From the NCBI RefSeq assembly GCF_002694385.1, contig NZ_NZMB01000010.1:36369-100368 (forward strand): 64,000 bases of DNA. Direction: 5' to 3'. Shown piece after piece: positions 44,883 to 55,101 of this stretch. Origin of the DNA: Sneathiella sp. (GTDB taxonomy: Bacteria; Pseudomonadota; Alphaproteobacteria; Sneathiellales; Sneathiellaceae). Under the pieces are notes generated by a model. That model had not been told where the DNA came from. It saw nothing but the letters and a program-made list of their open reading frames with translations, and did not search any database. The position numbers were made by a program, and so were the translations under genes. Each line of letters begins with the position of its first letter. Positions within the stretch are counted from its first letter, which is position 1.

Positions 44883-46211
44883 TCAGGCGATGTCTTTCAA
44901 CACATCGGAGAGCAGGCCGAACATCTCGTCGATATGCTGTTTTTCAACGATCAGCGGCGGCGACAGCGCGATGATATCGCCCGTCGTGCGGATCAGCAGG
45001 CCCTTTTCAAAGCATTTGACGAGGGCCTCATAGGCGCGCGCCGTCGGTTTTCCGGGGGCAGGCTCCAGCTCGATCGCGCCGATCAGGCCGAGATTGCGGA
45101 TATCGATCACATGCGGCAGCCCTTTCAGGGAATGCACCGCCTCCTCCCAATAGGGGGCGATGTCAGCGGCGCGCTCGAACAGGCTGTCCTCCTTGTAGCA
45201 ATCGAGCGTGGCCAGGCCCGCCGCCGCCGCCACCGGATGGCCGGAATAGGTGTAGCCGTGGAACAGCTCGATCATATTCTCCGGACCGGTCATGAAGGCG
45301 TCATAGATTTCCTTGGTGCAGACGACGCCGCCCATGGGGATGGTGCCGCTGGTGAGGCCCTTGGCCAGGGTCACCAGATCGGGTTTGACGCCGAAGAAAT
45401 CCGTCGCGAAGGCCGAGCCGAGCCGCCCGAAGCCCGTGATCACCTCATCAAAAATCAGCAGGATGCCATGCCTGTCGCAAATGGCGCGCAAGCGTTCCAG
45501 ATAGCCCTTCGGCGGCATGAGGACGCCGGTGGAGCCCGCGACCGGCTCGACAATCACCGCGGCGATGGTGGAGGCGTCATGCAGGGTGACGAGACGTTCC
45601 AGCTCATCGGCAAGCTCGGCGCCATGCTCGGGCTGACCACGGGTGAAGCTGTTCTTTTGCGGCAGATGCGTGTGCGGCAGATGATCGACCCCGGTCAGCA
45701 TGGTGCCGAAGGTCTTGCGGTTGCTGACGATGCCGCCGACGGAAATGCCGCCGAAACCGGTGCCGTGATAGCCCCGCTCTCGCCCGATCAGGCGGGTCCG
45801 GGTCCCCTCCCCCCGCGCCCGGTGATAGGCGAGCGCGATCTTGAGCGCCGTATCCACCGATTCCGATCCGGAGTTGGTGAAGAAGATATGATCGAGGCCG
45901 GAGGGGAACATGCCCGTCACCCGCGCCGCCAGCTCAAACACCTTCGGATGGCCCATCTGGAAGGAGGGCGCGTAATCCAGCTCCCCGATCTGTTTCGAGA
46001 CCGCCGCAACGATGCGCGGATCGGAATGACCGGCGTTGCAGCACCAGAGACCGGCCGTCCCGTCGAGGATCGGCTGCCCCTTCGCATCCGTATAATACAT
46101 GCCCTTGGCGCTGACCAGCATCCGGGGGTTCGCCTTGAACTGGCGGTTTGCCGTAAACGGCATCCAGTAGGCATCGAGGTTATTGGGCGAAGATGCGGCG
46201 GTATCTGACAT
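44883..46211 (-). CDS. Class III omega-aminotransferase (beta-alanine--pyruvate transaminase-like)
   Basis: 442 residues. PLP fold type I, class III. The N-terminal NLDAYWMPFTANRQFK and the pattern FTNSGSESVDTALKIALAYH, then LLIFDEVITGFGRLG (Asp to the PLP pyridine) and VTLAKGLTSGTIPMGGV with the Schiff-base lysine, fit omega-amino-acid:pyruvate transaminases. Substrates of this family include beta-alanine, GABA and diamines. The gene is divergent from a PuuR-like regulator, a common pairing in polyamine and omega-amino acid catabolism. Confidence 0.88.
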   Translation of the reverse strand: MSDTAASSPNNLDAYWMPFTANRQFKANPRMLVSAKGMYYTDAKGQPILDGTAGLWCCNAGHSDPRIVAAVSKQIGELDYAPSFQMGHPKVFELAARVTGMFPSGLDHIFFTNSGSESVDTALKIALAYHRARGEGTRTRLIGRERGYHGTGFGGISVGGIVSNRKTFGTMLTGVDHLPHTHLPQKNSFTRGQPEHGAELADELERLVTLHDASTIAAVIVEPVAGSTGVLMPPKGYLERLRAICDRHGILLIFDEVITGFGRLGSAFATDFFGVKPDLVTLAKGLTSGTIPMGGVVCTKEIYDAFMTGPENMIELFHGYTYSGHPVAAAAGLATLDCYKEDSLFERAADIAPYWEEAVHSLKGLPHVIDIRNLGLIGAIELEPAPGKPTARAYEALVKCFEKGLLIRTTGDIIALSPPLIVEKQHIDEMFGLLSDVLKDIA

Positions 46212-46377
46212 GTCTGACCTCTTGAATCACGATTTTCAGGAAGCCTAACTGGATCGATACTTTACACAAGATCAAAATTAATTGCCGATAATCTGCGGTT
46301 TTCTTGCGTGATGCGTGATTTTTATGTTTAAAATACTAAACAATCCGCCGAATCAACGGCAACAGGGAGAGACGCAG

Positions 46378-46926
46378 ATGGAATTCGACCTTGGGGCGCG
46401 GCTGCGCAGCCTGCGGGAGCAGCATGGCCTGTCACAACGCGAGCTGGCCAAGCGGGCGGGCGTCACCAACGGCACCATTTCGATGATCGAACAGAACCGC
46501 ACCAGCCCGGCCGTCGGCTCCCTCAAGAAAGTGCTGGATGGCTTTCCCATTGGTCTGTCGGAATTCTTCGCCAGTGATTTTTCATCGCGGCAGAAGATTT
46601 TTTACGATCATGAGGAACTCACCCGAATATCGGACGGGAAAATCGCCTACCGTCAGGTGGGACGCGATCTGACCGGCAAATCGCTGCAGATGCTGCATGA
46701 AATCTATGCGCCGGGGTCCGACACGGGCCGCAGCATGCTGTCCCATCAGGGGGAGGAAGCGGGCGTCATCGTCAAGGGCAAGCTGGAGGTGACCGTCGGG
46801 ACGGAACGGCGCATCCTCAAGGCCGGGGACGCCTATTATTTCGAAAGCCACCGCCCGCACCGCTTCCGCGCCATCGGCAATGAGGAAGTCGTGGTGGTCA
46901 GCGCCTGCACCCCGCCGAGTTTTTAA
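46378..46926 (+). CDS. XRE-family regulator with cupin domain (PuuR-like)
   Basis: 182 residues from the ATG at 46378 (RBS GGGAGAG); the longer frame from 46315 has no RBS. Helix-turn-helix at about residues 6-60 (LRSLREQHGLSQRELAKRAG, TNGTISMIEQ). A cupin domain follows (HQGEEAGVIVKGKLEVTVG, YFESHRPHRF), and the C-terminus SACTPPSF resembles PuuR. Length and end match E. coli PuuR (185 residues), the putrescine-utilisation repressor. Divergent from the aminotransferase, with a 166-base shared promoter region, so it probably controls that gene in response to an amine. Confidence 0.9.
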   Translation: MEFDLGARLRSLREQHGLSQRELAKRAGVTNGTISMIEQNRTSPAVGSLKKVLDGFPIGLSEFFASDFSSRQKIFYDHEELTRISDGKIAYRQVGRDLTGKSLQMLHEIYAPGSDTGRSMLSHQGEEAGVIVKGKLEVTVGTERRILKAGDAYYFESHRPHRFRAIGNEEVVVVSACTPPSF

Positions 46927-48002
46927 GGGATGGGCGTATCCACCCCGACCGCCTCACGGACCGAGCCAAACCCATCGGCGTGAAGATGCGCCGCCAGCCC
47001 TTTGGCGATATCCGCCGCGATATAGGGGCCCTTAAAGATCATCGCGCTGTATAGCTGCAACAGCGAGGCCCCGGCCCGGATGCGGGCATAGGCGTCATCG
47101 GCATCCTGAATGCCGCCTGCGCCGACAATGGGAATACGCCCGCCCGTCGCCTGATAAAGATCTTTCAGCGCGGCAAGCGCAATGGGTTTGAGCGGCTGGC
47201 CGCTCAAGCCCCCGGCCTCCGCCTTTGTCGCGCTGATCAGGGAGCTTGGCCGGGTGATCGTGGTGTTGCCGATGATCAGCCCGTCAATCTGCATCTCCAG
47301 CACCGCGGCGGCGATATCGCTCTTGTCGGCATCGGTCAGGTCCGGCGCGATTTTAAGCAGGATGGGAAAGGACGCCGCCCCGGCGGTGATCATCTCTGCC
47401 CGCTTCGCCGTCAGCCGGCCGAGCAGCTCTTCCAGCTCCGCCCTGCCCTGAAGCGCCCTCAGCCCCGGCGTATTGGGGGAAGAAATATTGACGGTGACAT
47501 AGCTGGCGAGCGGGGCCAACCGTTCCATGCCGAGCACATAATCGGCGATGCGGTCTTCGCTTTCCTTATTGGCGCCGAGATTGGCGCCCACGATCACCCC
47601 GGCCGGGCGATTGGCAAAGTTACGCACCGCCACATCCAGCCCCTTGCTGTTGAAGCCGAGGCGATTGATCACGCCCTCATCCTCGACCAGCCGGAAGACC
47701 CGCGGCCGGGGATTGCCGGGCTGCGGCTTGGGCGTCACGCTGCCCGCCTCAAGAAAGCCGAAACCGAGCCCCGCCAATCCGGCCAGCACGTCGCCATTTT
47801 TGTCATAGCCCGCCGCGATGCCGACCGGGTTCGGGAACTTCAGCCCGAAATATTCCACGGCAAGAATAGGATCCGGCGCGTTCGTCACATGCGGCAGAAA
47901 ACCGTTTTTGAGCGCCTGAAGGGAGAGGCCATGCGCCTTTTCCGCATCGAAGCAAAAAAGCAGCGGCCGCGCCGCCCGGTAAAGTCTCATCACCAATTTC
48001 AT
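46923..48002 (-). CDS. pyrD: Quinone-dependent dihydroorotate dehydrogenase (class 2)
   Basis: 359 residues. Oxidises dihydroorotate to orotate with FMN, passing electrons to quinone at the inner membrane. Family sequences: FPNPVGIAAGYDKNGD, INRLGFNSKGLDV, VNISSPNTPGLRALQG (with the catalytic Ser region) and IVGAGGIQDADDAYARIRAG. The N-terminal 40 residues form the helical membrane-attachment domain of class 2 enzymes. The start overlaps the DUF952 stop by four bases, and the 3' end overlaps the convergent PuuR-like gene by four bases. Confidence 0.95.
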   Translation of the reverse strand: MKLVMRLYRAARPLLFCFDAEKAHGLSLQALKNGFLPHVTNAPDPILAVEYFGLKFPNPVGIAAGYDKNGDVLAGLAGLGFGFLEAGSVTPKPQPGNPRPRVFRLVEDEGVINRLGFNSKGLDVAVRNFANRPAGVIVGANLGANKESEDRIADYVLGMERLAPLASYVTVNISSPNTPGLRALQGRAELEELLGRLTAKRAEMITAGAASFPILLKIAPDLTDADKSDIAAAVLEMQIDGLIIGNTTITRPSSLISATKAEAGGLSGQPLKPIALAALKDLYQATGGRIPIVGAGGIQDADDAYARIRAGASLLQLYSAMIFKGPYIAADIAKGLAAHLHADGFGSVREAVGVDTPIP

Positions 48003-48340
48003 TCAAGCTCCGGAAAGAGATGCCGGTTATCGGCACCGAGGGGGAGATCGACGGCACTCTTGACCAGCGCCGGATCCAGCGCCCCGTAAAGATGCGGAAA
48101 CAGGATACCGCCCCGCGCCGCTTCCCATTTGAGGGAGCTCCCCAGCTTTTCGGCCTCAACCGCAATCAGCAGCAGGTTAGGCGCACCCGCCCGATGCTTT
48201 GCGGCGCTTTCAACAACTGTATCCGCCGTCGAAAAATGAATGAAACCATCGGCCCTGTCGTTCGCCGTGCCGTTATAAACACCCGACCTCACCGCCGCGT
48301 CCCAGTCCGATTTGTCGGCCATGTGATAGATTACTGCCAT
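47999..48340 (-). CDS. DUF952 domain-containing protein
   Basis: 113 residues. Starts MAVIYHMADKSDWDAAVRSG and contains DGFIHFSTADTV and GGILFPHLYGALD, the conserved His-containing segments of DUF952. Its fold is thought to relate to ADP-ribosyltransferase-like proteins, but no activity is established to my knowledge. It overlaps pyrD by four bases, a gene order that I recall from many alphaproteobacteria, so it is in the pyrD operon. Confidence 0.87.
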   Translation of the reverse strand: MAVIYHMADKSDWDAAVRSGVYNGTANDRADGFIHFSTADTVVESAAKHRAGAPNLLLIAVEAEKLGSSLKWEAARGGILFPHLYGALDPALVKSAVDLPLGADNRHLFPELE

Positions 48341-48503
48341 TCATCCAACCCGATATAAAGTCGCAAAATACCTACAGGATCGGCTCCGCTTTGAGAAGAA
48401 AAATCACGCACATGTTCCGTGGATGGCAGGAAGGCTTGCCGCCGCCGCCAAATTTCTGGTAGAGATCAAACGAAGTAAACCATCGAGACAGGAGTATCCG
48501 ATC

Positions 48504-49349
48504 ATGGCAGGCGTCTTTTTCTATGACGGCAAATGGTATGATGAAAGCCCGCGCGTCACCGGGCCGATGGATCATGCCTTCTGGATGGCCTCCACCGTCT
48601 TTGACGGCGCGCGCGCCTTTCAGGGCATGGTCCCCGATCTTGACAGGCACTGCGCCCGGCTCGGCCGTTCCGCCCGCGCGCTGGGCCTTATCCCGACCCT
48701 GGAGGCGGAGGAGGTTACCCGGCTTTGCAAAGAGGCAGTGAAAAAGCTGCCGAAGGAATCGGAGCTTTACATCCGGCCGATGTATTTTGCCCGCGGCGGC
48801 TTCATCGATGCGGAACCGGACAGCGCGGAATTTATCCTCGCCGTTTATGACAGCCCGATGCCGGAGGCGGGTGGCTTCTCCGCCCATTTCGCAAAGGAAC
48901 GTCGCCCCGCCCGCGATATGGCCCCGACGGATGCCAAGGCCTCCTGCCTCTATGCCAATTCCGCGCGCTCCGTCGCCGCCGCCCGCAATGCCGGGTTTGA
49001 CAATGCCATTCTGATGGATGCCAATAACAATGTGGCGGAATTCGCCACCTCCAACATCTGGATCGTGCGCGATGGCGTCGCCCAGACCCCGGCTGCGAAC
49101 GGTTGCTTCCTTGCCGGGATCACGCGGGAGAGAGTGAAAATTCTCGCCGATGCGGCGGGCATCAAGGTGGAGGAAATCGCCATGACCCGCGAGGATGTCA
49201 TGACCGCGGATGAAATTTTCAACAGCGGCAACTACGGCAAGATCATGCCGCTCACCCGCATTGAGGACCGGGAGATGCAACCCGGCCCCGTCGCGGCAAA
49301 ACTGCGCGATATGTATATGGATTTCGCGCGCAGCAGCCAGATTTTCTAG
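48504..49349 (+). CDS. Branched-chain amino acid aminotransferase-like (class IV PLP aminotransferase)
   Basis: 281 residues from the ATG at 48504 (RBS CAGGAG); the frame opens at 48423 without RBS. Class IV features: FDGARAFQG near residue 35, YIRPMYFARGG and the Schiff-base lysine in TDAKASCLYANS. NNVAEFATSNIWIV with the conserved Glu follows, then FLAGITRERV. It would transfer amino groups between 2-oxo acids and Leu, Ile or Val. The class also includes D-amino-acid transaminases and aminodeoxychorismate lyases, so the substrate is less sure than the fold. Confidence 0.85.
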   Translation: MAGVFFYDGKWYDESPRVTGPMDHAFWMASTVFDGARAFQGMVPDLDRHCARLGRSARALGLIPTLEAEEVTRLCKEAVKKLPKESELYIRPMYFARGGFIDAEPDSAEFILAVYDSPMPEAGGFSAHFAKERRPARDMAPTDAKASCLYANSARSVAAARNAGFDNAILMDANNNVAEFATSNIWIVRDGVAQTPAANGCFLAGITRERVKILADAAGIKVEEIAMTREDVMTADEIFNSGNYGKIMPLTRIEDREMQPGPVAAKLRDMYMDFARSSQIF

Positions 49350-49391
49350 CGGTGCCCGCGGCCCATATCTAAAGAGCCGATAGGGGGCGGA

Positions 49392-50981
49392 TTATTCCGC
49401 CCCGAGATCCTGCCCCGCCAGCACGCGTTCGATCAGGGCAACGGTTTCATTGATCCCGTAAAGGGCGATGAAGGACCCCATGCGCGGCCCCTGTGACTGC
49501 CCCAGCAGCGTCTCGTAAAGCGCCTTGAACCAGTCCCGCAGGTTTTCAAAGTCATTGTCATTCCCGACCTTGAAGACGGCATTCTGGATTTCGGTCGCAT
49601 CGGCCCCTGCCGGCAGGGACGTCAACTCCGTCACCAGGTCCAGAAGGGCCTTGCGTTCCTTCTCCGTCGGCAGGCGATACTGTTTCGTCGGCTTCACGAA
49701 ATCACGGTAATAGGCGATGGCGTAACCGACCAGCTTGTCCAGCTCCGGATTGCTCGCAGGCGTTGCCCCCTTCGCATAGCGCGAGATGAAGCCCCAGAGA
49801 ACCGATGGTTCCTCCGCATTCACGACGGCCGCGAGATTGAGCAAAATGCCAAAGGTGATCGGCAGGCCTTCGCTCGGCGGATTGCCGTTGTGGATATGCC
49901 AGACCGGGTTGGCATATTGCTGCTTCGCCTCCTGTTCGGGGAATTTCTCAAGGAAAGAGAAATACTCATCCACCGCCTTCGGGATCACATCGAAATGCAG
50001 CCGCTTCGCCTTTTTGGGATTCTGGTACATATAGAGCGACAGGCTCTCCGGCGAGGCATAGGTCAGCCAGTCCTCGATGGACAGGCCATTGCCCTTCGAC
50101 TTGGAAATCTTCTTGCCTTCCTGATCGAGGAACAGCTCGTAATTAAAGCCTTCCGGCGGCTGCTTGCCGAGGATGCGGATAATCTTGCTCGACAGCGTAA
50201 CACTGTCGATCAAATCCTTGCCCGCCATTTCATAATCCACATCGAGCGCATGCCAGCGCATGGCCCAGTCCACCTTCCATTGCAGCTTGCAATGCCCGCC
50301 GGTGACGGGAACGGTCACATCTTCGCCCGTTGACGGATCGCTGTAGGTGACGGTGCCCGCCGCCTCATCGCGGCGGATGATCGGCACCTGAAGCACTTCT
50401 CCCGTGCGCGGGCAGATCGGCAGGAAGGGCGAATAGGTGGCCTGCCGCTCCGGCCCCAGGGTGGGCAGGATGACATTGATGATGGCGTCATAATTTTTGA
50501 GCACCAGCAGCAGGCTTTCATCAAACATGCCCGACTTGTAACACTCCGTCGCCGAACGGAATTCATAGTCGAACCCGAACTGATCGAGAAACGCCTGAAG
50601 CCGCGCATTGTTATGTTCGCCGAAGCTGTTATGGGTGCCGAACGGGTCCGGCACAACGGTCAGCGGCTTATTGAGGTTAGCGGCCAGCAATTCCTGGTTC
50701 GGCACATTGTCCGGCACCTTGCGAAGCCCATCCATATCATCGGAAAAGGCGATCAGCCGGGTCGGGATATCCGACAGGATGGAAAAGGCATGGCGCACCA
50801 TGGTTGTGCGCGCCACCTCGCCGAAAGTGCCGATATGCGGCAGGCCGGACGGGCCATAACCGGTCTCGAACAGCACATAGCCTTTTTCGGGCGCCGCTTT
50901 CGCATAGCGATCCACAAGCTTTTTTGCCTCGACAAAAGCCCAGGAGTTGCTCGATAGTGCAATTTCCGCGTCCGGTGACAT
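49392..50981 (-). CDS. lysK: Class I lysyl-tRNA synthetase
   Basis: 529 residues from the ATG at 50981 (RBS GAGGT); the open frame extends 65 codons upstream into the helicase gene region but those codons are not native. Class I signatures HIGH (as [12 protein letters not shown], near residue 48) and KMSKS (as [10 protein letters not shown]) are present. Charges tRNA-Lys with lysine. The class I form replaces the usual class II LysS in archaea and many alphaproteobacteria. Divergent from the helicase gene with about 105 bases between. Confidence 0.95.
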   Translation of the reverse strand: MSPDAEIALSSNSWAFVEAKKLVDRYAKAAPEKGYVLFETGYGPSGLPHIGTFGEVARTTMVRHAFSILSDIPTRLIAFSDDMDGLRKVPDNVPNQELLAANLNKPLTVVPDPFGTHNSFGEHNNARLQAFLDQFGFDYEFRSATECYKSGMFDESLLLVLKNYDAIINVILPTLGPERQATYSPFLPICPRTGEVLQVPIIRRDEAAGTVTYSDPSTGEDVTVPVTGGHCKLQWKVDWAMRWHALDVDYEMAGKDLIDSVTLSSKIIRILGKQPPEGFNYELFLDQEGKKISKSKGNGLSIEDWLTYASPESLSLYMYQNPKKAKRLHFDVIPKAVDEYFSFLEKFPEQEAKQQYANPVWHIHNGNPPSEGLPITFGILLNLAAVVNAEEPSVLWGFISRYAKGATPASNPELDKLVGYAIAYYRDFVKPTKQYRLPTEKERKALLDLVTELTSLPAGADATEIQNAVFKVGNDNDFENLRDWFKALYETLLGQSQGPRMGSFIALYGINETVALIERVLAGQDLGAE

Positions 50982-51086
50982 GGTGACCTCATTGGATGGT
51001 GAGTGCGTTCGAAAGCGCGGAATGTAGGCGCACAGAGGGGTTGCGTCAACGACCGCAAAACAAATTTCGCCCTGAATTAAGGAAAA

Positions 51087-53873
51087 ATGGACGATAAACG
51101 CGACACAGACGCCACATATGGCGATATCCGGCTGCCCGACGCCCCGGTTCTGGTGCTGGCCGGGCTGAACGGCCACTGGCTGACGCCGGATGGGGAGATG
51201 CTCTCAACCTCGCTGGAAGAGACCGCGATCCGCGCCGCGCAAAGCCCGCCGCTGCTGGTGCACCGGCTGAATATGGCAACCCGTCTTGGCGTCAACCCGT
51301 TTCCGGCCTATGACCTGCTGGAGCTGTTCGCCTTCGCCTATCCGGCGCGGTCCTGCCTGCCGACTGTCCGCGGCCTTGCCCGCGCGCTTCACCTGCCCAT
51401 CCCGGACGCCCCCGAAGAACAGCCCCTGCTGCTGTTCGAGGCGACAAATTCCATATTAAATTATTTAACCGGTTTAAAAAACAAAGAGAGAAAAGCGGCC
51501 GCGTCCATCGCCGCCACCATGGCGAAAGCCGGGTGGAGCTGGGGCCCCTCCGTCGTGGCCGCGCTGGGGGAGCCGGAGGAAGAGCCCGGCCGCTTTGGCG
51601 GGCTGGATCGCTGGCTGGATCTTGCGGAATGGCCCGATTACGCGCCGGAGCCGCCACCCGATGACATCGCGGTCAGCGAGTTTGAAGCGCGCGAGAGGCT
51701 GAAGGAAATGCTGGGCGGTGATGCCGAACCCCGGCCGCAGCAGGCCGATTACACCGCCCTCGCCTCCCATGCCTTTGTGCCGCGCAACCAGGCCGATGTG
51801 CCCAATCTGGTGCTGGCCGAGGCGGGAACGGGCACCGGCAAGACCCTTGGCTATATCGCCCCCGCCAGCCTCTGGGCCGAGAAGAACGGCGCCGCGGTGT
51901 GGATTTCGACCTATACGAAGAATTTGCAGCGGCAGATCGACACCGAGCTGGACCGCCTCTATCCCGACCGGCGGGACAAGGCGGAAAAAGCCGTCGTCCG
52001 CAAGGGGCGGGAGAATTATCTCTGCCTGCTCAATTTTGAGGAAGCATTGCAGGGCGGCGTTGCGGCGCGCGGCGATCAACTCCGCCTCGGCCTCATCGCG
52101 CGCTGGATCTCGGCGACGCGTGACGGCGATATGGTGGGCGGTGATTTCCCCGGCTGGCTGCCGCAGCTTGAGGCCGGATCGGGCGTTACCCGGCTGGCCG
52201 ACCGGCGCGGTGAATGCATCTATTCCGCCTGCCCCCATTATCGCAAATGCTTTATCGAAAAATCGGCGCGCAAGGCGCGCAAGGCCGATCTGGTGATCGC
52301 CAACCATGCCCTGGTCATGATCAATGGCGCCTCCCGCCCCGATGATCCCTATCTGCCGAAGCGGTTTGTCTTCGATGAGGGACATCATCTGTTCGATGCG
52401 GCGGACAGCGCCTTTTCCGCCCAGTTGACCGGGTTTGAGACGGCCGAGCTGCGCCGCTGGATCGCCGGCAGCAGCACGGGCCGCAAAAGCCGGATGCGCG
52501 GGCTGGAAAACCGCATCGGCGATCTGATCGGCGCCGATGAAAAGGGCATGGAACTGCTTCAGGAGGCGATGCAGGCGGCCCGCAAACTCCCCGGCGATGG
52601 CTGGCGCGAGCGTGTCCGAAACGCCACGCCCGACGGCCCGATGGAGGAATTCCTGATCCATCTGCGCGCCCAGGTGTTGGCGAGGTGTCAGCAGCCGGAC
52701 AGCCCCTATTCCATTGAATGCGGACCGGAGGAGGCCGTCCCCGGACTTACGGAGGCCGCGAGGAAGCTGGAGAGCGCCCTCGTCCACCTCTCCACCCCCC
52801 TCGCGGCGCTGGCAAAAATTCTCATAGCGCGGCTGGATGAAGAGGCAGATGAGCTCGACAGCGCCACGCGCCAGCGCATTGACGCCGCCGTGCAGGGGAT
52901 CAGCCGCCGCGTTTCCCTCAGCATCGCGCCCTGGCGGGCGATGCTGAAAGAAATTGAAAATCCCACGCCGGACGGGTTTGTCGATTGGTTCGCCATAGAA
53001 CGGACGGCCGGTCGGGAACTCGACCTCGGATATTATCGCAGCTATATCGATCCGACGCAGCCGTTCGCCGACACCATCCTCAAATCCGCGCATGGGGCCG
53101 TGATCACCTCGGCCACCCTTCGGGACAGCTATGACGATACGGAGAACTGGCAGACCGCGGATATGCGCACCGGGGCGCATCACCTTGTCCTGCCGCCGAT
53201 GCGGGCGCATTTCTCCTCCCCCTTTGATTTTGCCGATCAGACCCGCATCATTGTCGTGACCGATGTCCGCCGCGACCATATGAAGGAGGTCTCCGCCGCC
53301 TATCGGGAGCTGTTTCTGGCGTCCGGCGGCGGCGCCCTCGGCCTCTTTACGGCGATCTGGCGCCTGCGCGCCGTGCATGAGAATATTCGGGGGCCCCTCG
53401 CCGCCGCCGGATATGATGTCTATGCACAGCATCAGGACGCGCTGGATACCGCCACCCTTGTCGATATCTTCCGGGAGGAGGAGAATTCCATCCTGCTCGG
53501 CACCGATGCGGTGCGCGACGGCGTGGATGTGCCGGGGCGGTCGCTGCGGCTCCTCGTCTTTGATCGCACCCCCTGGCCACGGCCCGATATCAAGCACCGG
53601 GCCCGCAAGAAGGCCTTCGGCGGCGGTAAATATGACGACAGGCTGACACGCTTCAAGCTGAAGCAGGCCTATGGCCGGTTGCTGCGCCGGGAAAGCGATT
53701 TCGGCGTCTTCGTCATGCTAGACAGCATGCTGCCCTCGCGTCTGGCCTCCGCCTTTCCGCCGGAGGTGGAAATCCACCGCCTCGGACTGAAGGACGCCAT
53801 CGCCCTCACCCGCAACTTCATTGCGGAAAAAGAACAGAATTTGCGAAAAATATCATTGGATAATCGGGACTGA
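51087..53873 (+). CDS. ATP-dependent DNA helicase, DinG/XPD-like with Fe-S cluster motif
   Basis: 928 residues. An N-terminal region of about 230 residues of the alphaproteobacterial type is followed by a superfamily 2 helicase. Walker A is [15 protein letters not shown] near residue 249. Fe-S ligands are a Cys in NYLCLLNF and three in [16 protein letters not shown] (about 376-388). Walker B is FDEGHH near 430, and the C-terminal motifs are [17 protein letters not shown] and [15 protein letters not shown] (motif VI). XPD/DinG enzymes unwind DNA 5' to 3' and resolve R-loops, with the cluster required for unwinding. An exonuclease active site is not evident in the N-terminal part. Confidence 0.9.
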   Translation: MDDKRDTDATYGDIRLPDAPVLVLAGLNGHWLTPDGEMLSTSLEETAIRAAQSPPLLVHRLNMATRLGVNPFPAYDLLELFAFAYPARSCLPTVRGLARALHLPIPDAPEEQPLLLFEATNSILNYLTGLKNKERKAAASIAATMAKAGWSWGPSVVAALGEPEEEPGRFGGLDRWLDLAEWPDYAPEPPPDDIAVSEFEARERLKEMLGGDAEPRPQQADYTALASHAFVPRNQADVPNLVLAEAGTGTGKTLGYIAPASLWAEKNGAAVWISTYTKNLQRQIDTELDRLYPDRRDKAEKAVVRKGRENYLCLLNFEEALQGGVAARGDQLRLGLIARWISATRDGDMVGGDFPGWLPQLEAGSGVTRLADRRGECIYSACPHYRKCFIEKSARKARKADLVIANHALVMINGASRPDDPYLPKRFVFDEGHHLFDAADSAFSAQLTGFETAELRRWIAGSSTGRKSRMRGLENRIGDLIGADEKGMELLQEAMQAARKLPGDGWRERVRNATPDGPMEEFLIHLRAQVLARCQQPDSPYSIECGPEEAVPGLTEAARKLESALVHLSTPLAALAKILIARLDEEADELDSATRQRIDAAVQGISRRVSLSIAPWRAMLKEIENPTPDGFVDWFAIERTAGRELDLGYYRSYIDPTQPFADTILKSAHGAVITSATLRDSYDDTENWQTADMRTGAHHLVLPPMRAHFSSPFDFADQTRIIVVTDVRRDHMKEVSAAYRELFLASGGGALGLFTAIWRLRAVHENIRGPLAAAGYDVYAQHQDALDTATLVDIFREEENSILLGTDAVRDGVDVPGRSLRLLVFDRTPWPRPDIKHRARKKAFGGGKYDDRLTRFKLKQAYGRLLRRESDFGVFVMLDSMLPSRLASAFPPEVEIHRLGLKDAIALTRNFIAEKEQNLRKISLDNRD

Positions 53874-53923
53874 AGCCCATATTCTGGGGCAGTCTTTAAA
53901 CACCAGACCGGAGAAAATGCCTG

Positions 53924-54334
53924 ATGGCGACGCTTAACCTGCACACGGCCCTTATTTCAACAATGGTTATTGTATCGGCGGCCGACCGCGAAATGACGGA
54001 CCGCGAGCTTTTCACCATTGGCGAAATCGTCCGCACCCTGCCGGTTTTCAAGGGGTATGATGAAGAACATCTGCCCGCTGATGCCTCGGCCTGCGTCGAT
54101 ATGCTGAACGGCGATCAGCGGCTTGATGAAATCATCGCCAAGATCCGCGCCGTTCTGCCGAAGAAGCTGTATGATACCGCCTACGCGCTCGCCTGTGATG
54201 TGGCCGTGTCGGACGGGCAGCTCAGCCAGGAAGAATTGCGCATCCTGGAAATGCTGCGCCATGGCTTCGATGTGGACCGGCTGACCGCCGCCGCCATCGA
54301 ACGCGGCACAGCCGTGCGCTATGCGCGTATCTGA
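53924..54334 (+). CDS. TerB-family (tellurite resistance-like) protein
   Basis: 136 residues, helical. Sequence TALISTMVIVSAADREMTDR followed by ELFTIGEIVRTLP and later ALACDVAVSDGQLSQEELRI shows the paired acidic loops of the TerB fold (AADREMTDREL and AVSDGQLSQEEL), likely metal-binding. Single TerB-like proteins are widespread and usually unrelated to tellurite. RBS CGGAG. Fifty bases after the helicase gene and perhaps co-transcribed. Function unknown. Confidence 0.82.
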   Translation: MATLNLHTALISTMVIVSAADREMTDRELFTIGEIVRTLPVFKGYDEEHLPADASACVDMLNGDQRLDEIIAKIRAVLPKKLYDTAYALACDVAVSDGQLSQEELRILEMLRHGFDVDRLTAAAIERGTAVRYARI

Positions 54335-54419
54335 CCCACCTAAATTTGATCAAACTAATATTTGCCAAAAAGACGCTATCCGGTAATATTTCTTCCCAAT
54401 AACAAACGGGGGGAAATGG

Positions 54420-54962
54420 ATGGCCAGTCTAACAGGGGTTTCTGTCGGGTTTCTTGGGCTCGGCGATGTGGGCCGACCGGTGTTGCGGCGGTTAAAGGCG
54501 CGCGGCGCCGAGGTGTATGCGACCAGCCGGTCACCGGCGCTGCGCTATAAAATGGCGCGGGATGCGGTCAATATCTGCAATACCCCCGCAGAGGTGGCCG
54601 CGCATATCGGCAACGGCATCATCTTCATGATGCTGTCGCAGGACACCCTGATCAACGCCTTCATGGAAGGGGAGGACGGGCTGCTGGCCAGTCTGTCTCC
54701 CGGCACGCTGATTGTCGATCTGGGCCCGACTTCACCCGACATAGCGCGTAAATTCTCGCAGCTGGTGCGCAAGAGCGGCGGACGCTGGCTCGAAGCGCCC
54801 GCCCTTGGCAGTGAACAGGCGGCGGCGGAAGGGCGGCTTACCATCCACGCCGGGGGAGAGCGTGAGGATTTTGACCGCGCCCTGCCTCTGCTTCAGGAAA
54901 TTGCCCGCGATATTGACTATTTGGGCAAGATCGGCGCGGGGCAGCCCGAAAGGGCCGGATAG
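54420..54962 (+). pseudogene. C-terminally truncated 3-hydroxyisobutyrate dehydrogenase-like protein (NAD-binding domain only)
   Basis: 180 residues with the N-terminal Rossmann domain of the 6PGDH/HIBADH family: VGFLGLGDVGRPVLRRL, then SQDTLINAFM and LIVDLGPTSPDIARKFS. The segment GGRWLEAPALGSEQAAAEG is the family substrate-site region and is intact in outline. The chain stops soon after YLGKIGAGQPERAG, where full-length enzymes (about 290 residues) continue with a helical domain carrying the catalytic lysine. No other frame downstream restores it. RBS GGGGGGA precedes the ATG, so the gene may still be expressed. Likely a decaying gene or a free-standing NAD(P)-binding domain. Confidence 0.7.
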
Positions 54963-55101
54963 GCTTGTCCCAATGGGCCAGATGCGGCCCGCGTCGCCGC
55001 CTCTGCTTACCTCCCGCATGTTCGCCATGCTAACGGCGAATTGAATGGCTTTTTGAAAACCTGGCTCCTATTCTCCTCACGAGCAGAGGAGAGATTGCCC
55101 T

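Noticed and set aside
50982-51176. 65-codon upstream extension of lysK
   Set aside because: It overlaps the divergent helicase gene, lacks an RBS, and class I LysRS homology starts just after the ATG at 50981, which has a good RBS.
51474-53597. A 707-codon minus-strand open frame opposite the helicase gene
   Set aside because: The plus strand encodes all helicase motifs; the opposite frame has no family features.
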